From Nitzschia sp. pyKryTriq1 (taxonomy: Eukaryota; Bacillariophyta; Bacillariophyceae; Bacillariales; Bacillariaceae): a stretch of DNA of 64,000 bases. The stretch covers positions 806,001 to 870,000 of the forward strand of contig OY101117.1 in the NCBI GenBank assembly GCA_956465555.1, read 5' to 3'. Below are positions 31,613 through 41,835 of the stretch, piece after piece. Every line of letters starts with the position of its first letter. The stretch's first letter is position 1. Made by a program: the position numbers and the translations under genes. The notes under the pieces are model-generated. The model did not search any database. It was not told where the DNA came from and worked only from the letters and a program-made list of their open reading frames with translations.

Positions 31613-32674
31613 TGTAGTAGTCTGGATGTCTTCTGAAATACTATGGTTGCTTTTGACAAACAAGTTGTTTTTGTGAGCCAAGAGTGAAGGATGAGAAGCA
31701 ACAAAGGGACACGGGGGGCGCGACGGCGACGGGTTTGCTAGCTTCGAGTGTTCTGATATTATTTTGAGATTTATGGTACTCGAAGGCGCAACGTTCTCTA
31801 CTAAGTACCGGTATGGTACCGGTATTTTAAAAAATTGTCCGGGAAGAATTTCTACCCTGGTGTTTTTCAGTACAGAAGTATGTACGAGTACAGTACTATA
31901 GTCTACGGGAGTACCGTACGTGTGGAACAGTATGTTGTGAACGGTGTACCGGGTACCTGGTACCGCGCCCTGGCATCGCATCATCGCATGCAAGAACCAA
32001 GATTGAAGATTGATAAAAGCGCGTGTATCCCTGTTGTTGGCTAAACGTGTTCCGATGAGCCATAACAACGCAGAATGCGGGCATATTCATCCTTCTGCGG
32101 ACAAATTTGAAAAGACGGAAGCTTATTCATACTAGATGTCCTGACATTTCTCCGAGCATTCGCGGGATAGAGCTTCGCAATGTGTTCTGTACTTCGTACG
32201 TGCGTACCACTGAGTTGGAAAATGAAACGCTACTGTAGCTGGGGCTGGCTCATCGGCGGACGACGACGAAGACGACTCTCTTCTCTATATGATAGTAGCT
32301 ACTAGTAGTACCGGTAGTATCGTAGAGAGTCTATTCTACTCTACTACTAGTCGGTAGAGCTAGTGTACCGGTAGCTAGTAGTAGGTCAAGAGTCAAGAGA
32401 TATGTTCGTCACGGAATTCTCCTGAGTCCATTGTCCCAGAGCACTAGTATTTTACTTGTTTTTAAAGTACCCTAAAAATCATAGAATGAGTACAATTTCG
32501 ACTCTCTCGTCTACGCGGTTTTACCTACTGTAGTAGACTAGTGCCGACTCCTCGCAGGACTCCTGCTAGAGCATTCCCGTTATTTCCAGCTCTTGGTAGA
32601 TTAGAGTTGCCTTTCTGGGGAGGTATCCTGCTGATAAAAATGAAATAAAAACGCCTGAGAAATATTCAACTGCA
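31613..32674. other. spacer upstream of HSF and downstream of GT31-like gene
   Basis: No gene is seen. It includes the HSF promoter side (31613-31800, with a TTGTTTTTGTGAGCC region), a dense GTACCGGTA/GGTACC cluster at 31800-31970, and TACTAGTAGTACCGGTAG words at 32290-32390. Confidence 0.45.
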
Positions 32675-33810
32675 TCATCCTCGGCAAAGATAAAATTGAT
32701 CATACAGATAGTGCATAAGCTGTGGTGAAATGTGATGAAAAGCAACGGAGTAAAGAGCGCAACAGTTCCGATTCGCGGGGATTGAACCTGATCGAATGTG
32801 GGCTTGATGGCGGACATTCCACAATGCGGGCGACTCTGGGATGAAATGTTGTCGACCAAGGCTATCTGTAGAATCAAAAGGCTCAATATTATGAGCAAGC
32901 ATAGTAGCGCCGTGACCAAGATCCTCTGGAATTTCTCCATACAAGGTGAGGTTGGATTCTAGGGCCAAAATGAGCTTTCTTAGGTAAGCTCTATTCATGA
33001 TGTAGCCGCTGCCCCCTGCGAGATAGTCGACCTTGGCGTTGTCCTTCCGCACCTTGGAAAGAAAAAAACTCCCAAACGCTCGATTTTGATCTGAAAGGTC
33101 AAAATATCTCTGTTGTTGGCCCCAGAACTGATCAGTTAGGAGGTATCCAAATATCTGAGGCTCGTCCACGTCCCTCTTTTTTGTTTGCAAGAAGCGCCAG
33201 AGATTTTCCATAACTACAAAACTATCATCATCCACCTAGTTCGTTTTTCAAAAGAACGGAAGAATTTCCATAAGAACATAGTTTCCACATCCAGCATCAC
33301 CACCCTCCACCAAAAGAACCTCACCTTATAGAACCAGTCATAGTCATTGACATGGTGGTCCGCAATGTATTGCACTGATTCATTCAGTTTCGTCCATAGG
33401 AGATTGTATCGAGCAGGTGTTTGCATTCTAATAGCCCCAACTTTGCCATCAGTTTCATTGGAAGCAATGAGCCATCCATCACATTTGCGACCCCACGTTT
33501 CCAGGACGGCCCTGACTTTAGTTCGATGTGAACCTGAATGTGTCATCATAAAACAAAGAATCCTATCGGAATTGGCAGTTTCTCGCAGCGATGACGAAAC
33601 CATGATCTTATCAATGACAGGACGACTGGAATCCAAATCAGAGTCGCAACAAAGCGGCGGCCTTCGCGATTCCACCATTTCTTTTCGTTGGAGTATATCC
33701 GTGGAAGGATCACGACTTGAATCCAAGAGAACCACTGTAATTATCGATAGACACCATAGGGCGGCCAGCCCAATTATCCCCAGATACCAGCCAGCATACA
33801 ACCTTGGCAT
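32675..33810 (-). CDS. core 1 beta-1,3-galactosyltransferase-like (GT31), type II membrane
   Basis: Exons 33810-33325 and 33235-32675 join across an 89-bp GTGAGG...CTAG intron, giving 348 residues. An N-terminal anchor (YLGIIGLAALWCLSIITVVLL) predicts Golgi type II topology. The catalytic part matches C1GALT1-type GT31 enzymes in order: ILCFMMTHSG, VRAVLETWGRKCD, YDWFYKVDDDSFVVMENL with the metal-binding DDD at 164-166 formed across the splice, a GGSGYIMNR motif, PEDLGHGATM, then CCALYSVAFHHISPQLMH. The expected reaction is transfer of Gal from UDP-Gal in beta-1,3 linkage to a peptide-linked sugar. The acceptor in diatoms is not known, and core-1 O-GalNAc synthesis is not assured. Confidence 0.85.
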
Positions 33811-34100
33811 AGCTTCAGTGTCATCCTAATGCAGGGACGACGTGGACAGATTTGCGATAATCGATAATCGATAATGAAGTATCTGCAATCGTTCCAATAA
33901 TGAACAATGATATTGGATACTACTGGAAATGTGGTTACAGTACCCGGATATATAGGACGCATGACAAACGTTCGGTTCTTTTTCATGCTGCTTCTTCTCT
34001 AATACTATTGTACTATCGATGATTCCTCAAACCATATTTTCAGACATTCGATGTTTCAGAAGAAACGGCATGTGTGAGTATATCTCTGAGAATTATTAAT
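33811..34100. other. short spacer
   Basis: About 290 bp, mainly the 5' side of the GT31-like gene and the 3' side of the histidine kinase. GCGATAATCGATAATCGATA near 33855-33874 is a short tandem motif. Confidence 0.4.
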
Positions 34101-36781
34101 TTATCGGCTGCTATAAACTCTCACAAGCTCTTCTAGCAGCCGTTCGGCCTTGCAAGGGAAAGGTTTTATCATAAATGCATTTGCTCCAGCTTGGATGAAA
34201 GCAGATTCCATATCGTTAGCCGAAAGCCCACATATTATGTTCTTGAATCCCTTTCTCCGTAGTAATCTAGTGGCTTCCGTGCCCAGCAACTGCTTTTCTA
34301 CCGACGTCATATACTGGTCGCAGAAGATAATATCATACTCTTCACCCAGCTCTTCCACTAGTACAAGGGCGGTTTCACCGTTTGATGCTTCAGACACAGA
34401 CCAGTCCGGTCGAACACGCTTCAGTGACCGCAAAAACAGTTTTCGCAGCACCATATCATCGTCAACAAAGAGAACCTTCAAATTGTCCGGCAGAATAGTA
34501 TCATTCGACGCAAAGGCGGGCTCAGATCTGTCAGTCTTTTCAGAGTTTTGGAGCATTTCGTCGCCATCGTCATCAAGCTCACAAGGTGAAGTTGGAACGG
34601 TATCACTTAGGCTTTCCACAGCACTCATCATGGATTGGACCCCACTCGTTGTATTATATGGAAGTCTTATGTCGAATTTCGCCCCGGGACTTTCCTCGAT
34701 TCCACTGTGATAATCAATATCCAAGGTAATCGATCCACCCATTAGATCCACCAACTTTCGACAAAGACTCAGCCCAATTCCTGTGCCTTGACTGAGAGAA
34801 TCTAAGCTTTCTTGAAACTTCGCAAACAGATGGCCGCGCTTATCTTCCGGAATTCCAGGGCCCGAGTCTTCAATATAGATAACAACGTCGCCGTCCACCC
34901 TCTCGGCCCGTAGGCGAACGAATCCCTTTTCCACAAACTTAGCCGAATTGCGGGCAAGATTTAGAATAATCTGCTTCACTCGTAGTCTATCCGTCAAGAA
35001 TACAAGATCATCAGGGCAATTGATTTCGACTTCGAAAGCTTCGTCACGGCGGTAAATCATAGTCGCAACTGGCTCAAGTATGTCGCTTTTCATGTCTGTT
35101 GGTACAGATTCGATCACCAATTGCTGCGACTGCGCCCTATGTAGATCCAGCATGCTTCGCAGAAGATCATTCACAAATTGAAGACTTGATTCAACGATAC
35201 GGACATCCTCTCGCACCATATCCCGCAACGCTGGGTCCTCCAAGGGTTCCTTTTCGTTTACAGAAGCTGATATGAAACTGCACGCCGACATTGCGGCAGC
35301 GACGGGATTTCGCACCTTTGTACACAAACACAAGTGTGTCAGCTTGGAGCATTGCTTAAAAACAGGCACCGCATCAAAACAGTTTGTTCTTACCTCATGG
35401 GCAATGAAATCGTTCAATTCGCGCTCCACCCGAGCCGAACGTTCGGCGCTTTCGATCATCATGTCCGACTTGGCTCTCATCGCGTCAATATGGAATTGTT
35501 TCTGAGTGAGAATTGTATATACAAGAACACTGATCAAGATCGAGATAATGGTCCACACAAAAATCACCCAATAAAACCAGCTCACGCAACCTTCAGGGCA
35601 GTACGCAACAGTGATCTTCCATTCATTGTCAGTCGTTGGCAATGATGTGTGCACCTGCCTTCCAAAGAACTCGTCGAATCCTTGTGACTCAGCGAGGACA
35701 ACCACCTATATTTGTCACCAGGCAGACTTTAGTGTGAGGCAAAAACGACTCGAATGGTGCGTTGACAACTACCAAACCTTACCTCCTTCTCGTATCCACT
35801 GCCTTCGGCGTCATCAATGAAATCGGTCCTCGTGAGTTGGAATTCCATACCTTCGGCCTGGAAAACTTGGTAGACTCCACTCCTCTGGACAAGTGCCTTC
35901 CAGTTTATCAGGGCAACCGCAAAGCCCCAACGTCCATGCCTTTCCCCGTTCACAGTGATGACGTTCGTGTCCGATCTGATCGGCAATCTAGCTATGAATG
36001 CTTTTTCCACCGTCGGGTCACAATCTTGGCACTGCTGCAAGCTTACAGGACCAGCGATGACCACATCGTTACTTGCAACTGTAGTCTCTGCTATAAATTT
36101 TCGAGCCGGATCGTTCAGTAGATCGTGTCCTATCGCACCCGTGTTATCCATGAAAATACCGGGAGGAAAATCTTCAGTGTTATTGACTGGGTGAAGAAGA
36201 CACACGACCGCATCTGGAACCAGCTGCAGATTGACAAGAATGCCATCCAGATCAGAATCTCTCTTGATTGCTTCAGCAATTCGATAGAATTGTTCTTGAA
36301 GCGATGGATCGTCACAAACTCCGGTCACATTTCGGTGGGTCGGCACTTCCTCACCTGCCTTCGGAGGAAGCAATGGTATGCCACCCTCTTCTCCTGATAA
36401 TCCTATTCGTTCCGGTAACGAACGAAAAACTTCAATCTCATTGACAAACTGAGCCAACGTAAATAAGGGGAGGATGGCCTGGTCCAAGTATTGGCTGAAA
36501 GAAAGCCCGGTCTCCTGCGCGAGAGCCAAAGCATCCGATTCCATCTGATTCCTTTGTGCGTTGGCAAATACAGTGGAAATGGTAACACCGGACACAAGGA
36601 GAACTACAAATAGAAAGAGAGCTATAATGATGTGCTGGGGATCGCGGCTAGCAAGCTGCCGGTGCGAATTAAACATTCGTCGGAATGCTTTGGTCTTGGA
36701 TTCTTGATGCACCCGAGATGATGTGTTGCGGGGAGAAATTGGGCCTCTCGCCGTTTCCAGATCTTCCTGATGCTTTTCCAT
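34101..36781 (-). CDS. CHASE-type sensor hybrid histidine kinase
   Basis: Exons 36781-35783, 35705-35394 and 35315-34101 give 841 residues; introns are 77 and 78 bp. TM1 (IIIALFLFVVLLVSGVTIS, about 50-70) and TM2 (WFYWVIFVWTIISILISVLVY, about 376-396) bracket an extracytoplasmic region of about 300 residues that ends in WGFAVALINWKALVQRSGVY, typical of CHASE sensor domains. The phosphoacceptor His436 lies in FIAHEVRNPVAAA, formed by splicing between HE and VRNP. The ATPase has NLARNSAKF (N box), EDSGPGIPED and GTGIGLSLCRKLV. A receiver with acidic VLFVDDD, phosphorylatable Asp near 770 (FCDQYM) and Lys in MIKPF ends the protein. It should sense an external ligand and phosphorelay internally. 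The second intron has no stop and is a multiple of three. Confidence 0.9.
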
Positions 36782-38462
36782 ATTGTGATAGTCTCCAAAG
36801 GGACGGCTAAGAATGGACTCTACTTGTATTGTTGCGGTACTCTACTTTTATTGTTGCGGTACTTGTAGGGTGGTTGGTTGGAACGGATTGAGATTAAAAA
36901 AGAGTGAAGAGTAGAGAGTGTAGGATACAACTACCGGTACCTGGTGCTGAAGTAAACAGTACTGGTAAATAAAAACAAAAGGGACTTTACCTGGTACAGT
37001 ACCAGTACACGCCCGTACAGTACACGTACCGACCGTACAGCGGTTCCAACAGTTTTGGCTTTCAGGGGAAATTCATTTTTCTCGGAGTTTTTGCCATCAG
37101 TCCTTGCTTGCCGCCAGTACAAGTACCTGTATCCTTATGGACTTTCTGGCGGTTCTTTCGCTTCGGACCTACTAAAATATTCGTTGGCTTTTTTTAATGA
37201 AAAATCCAGGTGCTCTCGGTATTACTGAAATACCAGGTACTATTGCCTGACATTTCGCGTCGCAGAACACAGAACCGTCGCGAAAACGGCTTACCCCCGG
37301 GTACGTACACATTTAGCTGGAATTAACAAGTGAGCGTTAAGTCGGGTAAAAATAACACATAAATACCAGCTTGAAACACACACATTTTTCACGCGGTTTT
37401 GCCCAGCGAACCCATATTCGCTTTCGCTCGAAAAAAGGAACCGAGAAATGAGATTCAACATGTGGTGTGGTGTGTGTAACCTTGAATCACAGAGAGGTCG
37501 TCTTTCCCTCGTATTTTGGCTTATTTTCATCATCATCCACAGCGACAACACACACCAATGCAGAGGCCGGCGTCTCGTACCCGTTGCGACTCTTATTAAT
37601 TGCGTCTCGTCCCCGGTGTCAATTCTTGTCACCGGTGACACACATGCGTCTTTCCCCATTTGTGTAATACTATTTTACAACTTGTCTGTACCTCTAGAAG
37701 AACAGTAGTTTTCAATTAAAGTGATTCTATCATTGTGACCATCAAACGATCATCCTGAAGGCCGGCAGGGCTCGCCAAAGGGAGGCCATGCCGGCTCTCT
37801 TTGTTCCAACTGGCCTTGACAACGTCGGCTTCTGCCTTTAGAGGACGCTTGCATTGATCGGTGTTGTGCGTGCTATTTTTGCCGTGGAGTAGGCAGAAAT
37901 GGTCGTCGCCATTCCTGGCGCGCTTGTTGCTTGGATTTTGTTTACGATTTTTGCGATTGTTGGGTTTCCCAGGCCCTTTTTTGTTTTCTGCGTTATCTGC
38001 GCGTTCGATGGATTCCATGCGCTCGCAGAAATCCACGAATTCCGTTTTGTATTGCAGGTGGACAATTTTTGCCCGTAGGTTTGGCTTGAACCCAATTTCA
38101 AATACTGATCCAGGATCGGAATTCAAAATCAAGTTGATGACTTAGGTCCACCTGAGTTACTCCATTGGAATTCGAGTACTTTTATTGGTTTCTTATTACT
38201 CGTCCTCTCGGTACAGTATGTATGTACCCTCCGCGCCCCACAAGAGTAGTAATTTCATTAGTTGGGGGCGCCTCGTAGGATTGTACGTGGTTTTAGTACT
38301 AGAAAACCTGTTTCCCAACAAAATATTCTGCGGCCCCCCCCCCCACAAAACTACGCTAAAATCCCCCCTACAGGGATAGATAGCTACTGTACAGTATCGT
38401 CTACGAATGAAAGATGTTGTACTGTATCAAGAAAAATCCAATCCTATGAGATAAACCGAAAA
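36782..38462. other. spacer containing an LTR-element gag scrap
   Basis: Apart from the gag-like fossil listed separately, I see no gene. GTACCGGTACCTGGTGC and CCTGGTACAGTACCAGTACA words cluster at 36930-37030. Poly-C occurs at 38333-38343. Confidence 0.45.
37716..38132 (-). mobile_element. LTR-retrotransposon gag-like fossil fragment
   Basis: A short stretch on the minus strand resembles the nucleocapsid end of a retrotransposon gag. It has a helical start, a long Lys/Asn/Pro-rich linker (NNRKNRKQNPSNKRAR), then a C-x3-H-x4-H-x4-C zinc-knuckle-like motif (CLLHGKNSTHNTDQC). No protease, polymerase or LTRs were recognised next to it. It is a partial, broken remnant; the lineage is uncertain. 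Confidence 0.5.
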
Positions 38463-39143
38463 TTAGTATTTGGGCCTAGCAATCACATTGACATTCTGAG
38501 CTCCCAAAGACATCGCCAGGTCCCGTGCTCCCGCAGCATACTCTTCCAAAACCCAGGTTTCCACCGCCATTCCTTGCTCGGCAGCTTCAGCAATAAAGCC
38601 GCACAGGATCCCAAAATCTTTTTCCGAGTTCGAACTTGCCGCGGCGTACTCTTTGGGTGATCCAGCGTAAAGGCTGACATGAAGAGTGGACAAACCAAGC
38701 TCTGCCACCGGTACATCTGAGGAAATCAAACCACTCGTGAATAGCGAAAATGGGACTCCGTGACGTTCCTCTTTGACAAGGGAGATCGAATCCTGAACCA
38801 ATTCCGCATAGGTAAGCGGGTCGGAATTTACGCTGGCAAACCAGACTCCTGGGTCATCCTCGCCCATGCCGCCAACGAATTGAGTCTCTGTTTCGTAGTG
38901 AGAATTTACGTGCTGCAAGACGTCTTCGGACGTGAACACTGTCGGTTGCAATGGTTTCGGTACAGGAAGCAGCAGCGAAGATTTGGGCGTGTCAGAGTTA
39001 TCACTTTCACCAAGCCACAAGAAGAGAGGGCGGGGTCCGCCGCCATCTGAAAAATATCGAAGGTTCCGAAGATTGCTGGTCGTCACCACCTTCTTCCGAT
39101 ACTGAAAGGCAAAACTCGAAATTCCGGATCTCATTGCTTGCAT
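38463..39143 (-). CDS. small organellar protein with radical-SAM-like barrel segment, function unknown
   Basis: One exon of 226 residues. The first 35 residues (Arg/Ser/Tyr-rich, ending LRNLRYFSD) look like a mitochondrial presequence. The rest has the alternating strand-helix pattern of a TIM-barrel half: a QFVGGMGEDDPGVWF turn, HGVPFSLFTSGL, LSTLHVSLYAGSPKEYAA, GFIAEAAEQGMAVE and RDLAMSLGA. That order recalls the late strands of radical-SAM proteins (where GxGEP, the T-x-GL strand and the VSL strand occur), but no CxxxCxxC cluster motif is present. It may be a degenerate or cluster-free relative, or an unrelated barrel. It is divergent from SDHAF4, 350 bp away. Confidence 0.5.
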   Translation of the reverse strand: MQAMRSGISSFAFQYRKKVVTTSNLRNLRYFSDGGGPRPLFLWLGESDNSDTPKSSLLLPVPKPLQPTVFTSEDVLQHVNSHYETETQFVGGMGEDDPGVWFASVNSDPLTYAELVQDSISLVKEERHGVPFSLFTSGLISSDVPVAELGLSTLHVSLYAGSPKEYAAASSNSEKDFGILCGFIAEAAEQGMAVETWVLEEYAAGARDLAMSLGAQNVNVIARPKY

Positions 39144-39493
39144 CTCTGATCTCCGATGGTTTTATGTATGTAGCGGTTATAGCCGCAAATGGTCGGGTGT
39201 TGGAGATGTAAACTACCATCGCCAGGGAGTGCAACGGGGGGGGGTTGCTTTCTGGCTGGTGGCGTCTTTGAGTTGTTGTCGTCGTCTTGGAGGCACAGCC
39301 TACCAGAGAACCATGGTTCTCTGCAGCCTACTACGGTCGGTAGCGAAAAAATCGAAAGAAGCCGTCGATCGCGTCATTGCGCGCTCTGCGCGTGGCAGTT
39401 TCGCGCCTCCCGTACCGGTAATGTACAGTACCGGTACCGTACAGTACACCGTACCGTACTGGTATTCCTTCCCGCCATAAAAATAATTAGAAA
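39144..39493. promoter_or_regulatory. divergent promoter spacer with 20-bp perfect palindrome
   Basis: These 350 bp separate two divergent genes for organelle-targeted proteins. They hold a poly-G run at 39236-39243, the perfect palindrome CAGAGAACCATGGTTCTCTG at 39304-39323 and a GTACCGGTA/GTACGGTAC cluster at 39411-39468, close to the SDHAF4 start. Confidence 0.5.
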
Positions 39494-40121
39494 ATGATGA
39501 TGATGATGATGATTGCCAAACCGATGACCACAATGTTTCGGTCCTCGTCTGCTGTTGCGAGGCTGCGCTCTAAATTATTGAGACCCCGACAGTCCATGAC
39601 AACTCCCATACATCGTCCCTTTTCCGCCTCATTGAACGATGGTATCCACAAGGTCGAAGTCTCTCACACCACAAGCAACAAAGCAAAATCGGTTGGTGAG
39701 TTGTTGTTGTGAAAGAAAATGATGTCCAGATGGCGGCGAACACTCGACGAACACGACTGGCGACAAAATCTAAAGAGTCATTTGAGTCGTCGCCATAGTG
39801 GTCCCAACAGTCGTCGATTATTGGAAGAACACTGAACCTCACTTTTTCATTTCCTCCCTCTTTTCCATCTCTCCAATATTCCATACCGTAGGTGCGAATG
39901 AAGACAATTCAACCAAAGATGAAAAAGTTGTATTGAGTGCTTGTGGAGACATTGATAGTGATGGCGACGATGAAGATGAGCAAGAGGAAATGTTCGTGGA
40001 AGCGCACGAATCTTTCGAACACAAAATGGTGGAATGGGGTGGCCCTCGACGTGGAGGTCGCTTGCCCGAACCCACCCGTTTCGGGGACTGGGAAAGAAAG
40101 GGTCGGTGTAGCGACTTTTAA
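39494..40121 (+). CDS. SDHAF4: succinate dehydrogenase assembly factor 4 (SDHAF4/Sdh8)
   Basis: Exons 39494-39695 and 39892-40121 (intron 196 bp, the longest in the window) give 143 residues. The C-terminus PEPTRFGDWERKGRCSDF is the hallmark of the family (formerly DUF1674), preceded by EWGGPRRGGR. The first 45 residues, after a run of Met codons, are basic and Ser-rich (TTMFRSSSAVARLRSKLLR), a mitochondrial presequence. In yeast and animals this factor binds flavinylated SDHA and promotes its assembly with SDHB in complex II. The acidic middle (DIDSDGDDEDEQEE) is a lineage-specific linker. Six consecutive ATG codons at the start leave the exact start open. Confidence 0.9.
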
Positions 40122-40712
40122 GTTCCGGAGACTAGGTACCCGCTAGATTACTCTCTAGAATTGCGCATTTATTTGTTTACAGTCGGTGGTTGAATCCGTT
40201 TCTGCGAGTAGACGATGGGCGTCCCGCTGACACCAACAAGACAACATTAGGAATGGAGCAGAGACTTTCCAGGTCCCGAGGAAGAAAGATCCAAAAGGAA
40301 GAACTATTATAGTATGCAAGGCGGGCAACAGGCACTTTTCGATGCAAGCGCCAAATGCTGCTAGTGTTGCTTGTTGGTTTGCCTGGGTGAGACTGGTGAC
40401 TGGATAATGCCACCTCTCCTTCCGGTACGAGAAATATTCTTCGCGTACGGTAACAAGCAAGAGGGTCGCCAATGTTGCGACGGATGCTATCTAGTAGAGA
40501 GTAGAGCTTCGTAGCTCCAATATACACTAACTGCATATCACGGCAAAAGATACAACTGAATACTCCTACGACACCTAAGGTCTACTAGTCGTATGTACTG
40601 CAAGGAACGGTAAGAGCACACAACTCTCAAAGGCACCACGTTTGGTTTCGAATTTCTATTGTTGGTATTCTATGTTACAAGTTTTTTTGGGTTTTAGAGA
40701 AGGGTGATCAGT
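40122..40712. other. spacer without recognised gene
   Basis: Convergent 3' ends of SDHAF4 and the FHA gene flank this stretch. Frames on the minus strand (40155-40536) overlap each other and look random. Confidence 0.45.
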
Positions 40713-41835
40713 TTACATCATGTCATCGCATGATAGATCTGGGCTGATAAGATTGGGATAGAATGCTTTGGGAGGTTCACTCGAAAAGCTTACCCGACGT
40801 CTTTTATAAGGCTCACCCATTTCGGGGCTAACTAGACGTACAGGCTGTGCAGGGGAGAGTGGGGGTGAAGAGCACCGCATGCGCTTGTTCTCGCAGTCAC
40901 TGTCGACGGTTTCCACAGAGTCAAAGCTTCTTTTGCTGCTTAGCGACATGACGAGCGAGTCCTTGGCTGTCTTACCGAGCGAGTTGAGTCGGGTATTGTG
41001 TTCGACGACAGCTACCATACTAGAGGAAGGCGACAGCAGAGCGCAAATGGCAGGTGGCTCACGCAAGTCCTCTAGATCAAATGCAAACGACTTGAGCATG
41101 AATTGGGGAGCTCCGGGTCCTCCGAAACGGATCATAGAACCTCTTCGGACCTTGTACGGAATGACTACTCCTCCGTTTGGCGGAGACTGAACTCGCCTTC
41201 CGTTGACGTAAGTGCCATGAGCACTTCCGCAATCCACGAGATAGCAAGATCCGTTCGAATGGTGAAAAAGCATCGCATGTCTTCTGGACGAATTATCGTG
41301 AAACAACTGAATGTCCGCTTGGGGGGATCGACCTACACGGAACACAGCTCGAGCTGTCAAATCAACTGATGATTGCCTCATTTGTGTGTCAGTGATAGGC
41401 TGAAAACGAAAAAGGGGGAATGCGTGAGATTTGAATATGTCTACCGAAGAAGGCATGGAGAGGAACAAACTCCATGCTCACCTCAAGTCGAGATTCACCA
41501 TTTGCCGGAACGGCCCATGCAGGTGCTTCGAACTCCGGGGAAGGGGCGTTACGATAGTGGTAATGATTCTGATGTTCCACTCCAGAGAGCTGTGAACTTA
41601 GTTGCGAAGCCATTTTCTCGTCTTCAATCTTGTGATGTGATGAGGTGGATGAATCGCCATCTCGCCCCGATAAGTACGAATTCGTGTTGAGGGTTCGGGA
41701 GGACAAGACACACTGGGGCACGCATTTTGAAAGCGATAAGGATTCAAGCTCTTGGCGGGGAACAGAGCCGCATAGTCGAACGTTCACTTTGACTGTGTTG
41801 AAAGCGGAGGACGATGGCGCGGTCAGTGTCGCCAT
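40713..41835 (-). CDS. NIPP1-like FHA protein with PP1-docking RVSF motif
   Basis: Exons 41835-41482 and 41399-40713 join in phase 0 across an 82-bp intron, giving 346 residues. FEAPAWAVP before the FHA domain parallels the start of NIPP1. The FHA domain (about 135-215) shows VGRSPQADIQL, SSRRHAMLF, VDCGSAHGTYVNGRRV; the Arg, Ser and His used for phosphothreonine binding are present. The C-terminal region has a Lys/Arg cluster and KRRRVSFSSEPP, in which RVSF (about 320-323) fits the PP1-docking RVxF consensus. NIPP1 (PPP1R8) is a nuclear PP1 interactor linked to splicing. The same order here, FHA then a basic patch with RVxF, supports an orthologue or close relative. Ser inside RVSF could be a phospho-switch. 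Confidence 0.8.

Noticed and set aside
32566-32940. 124-codon minus frame with hydrophobic start
   Set aside because: It overlaps the well-supported GT31 exon in another frame and has no domain.
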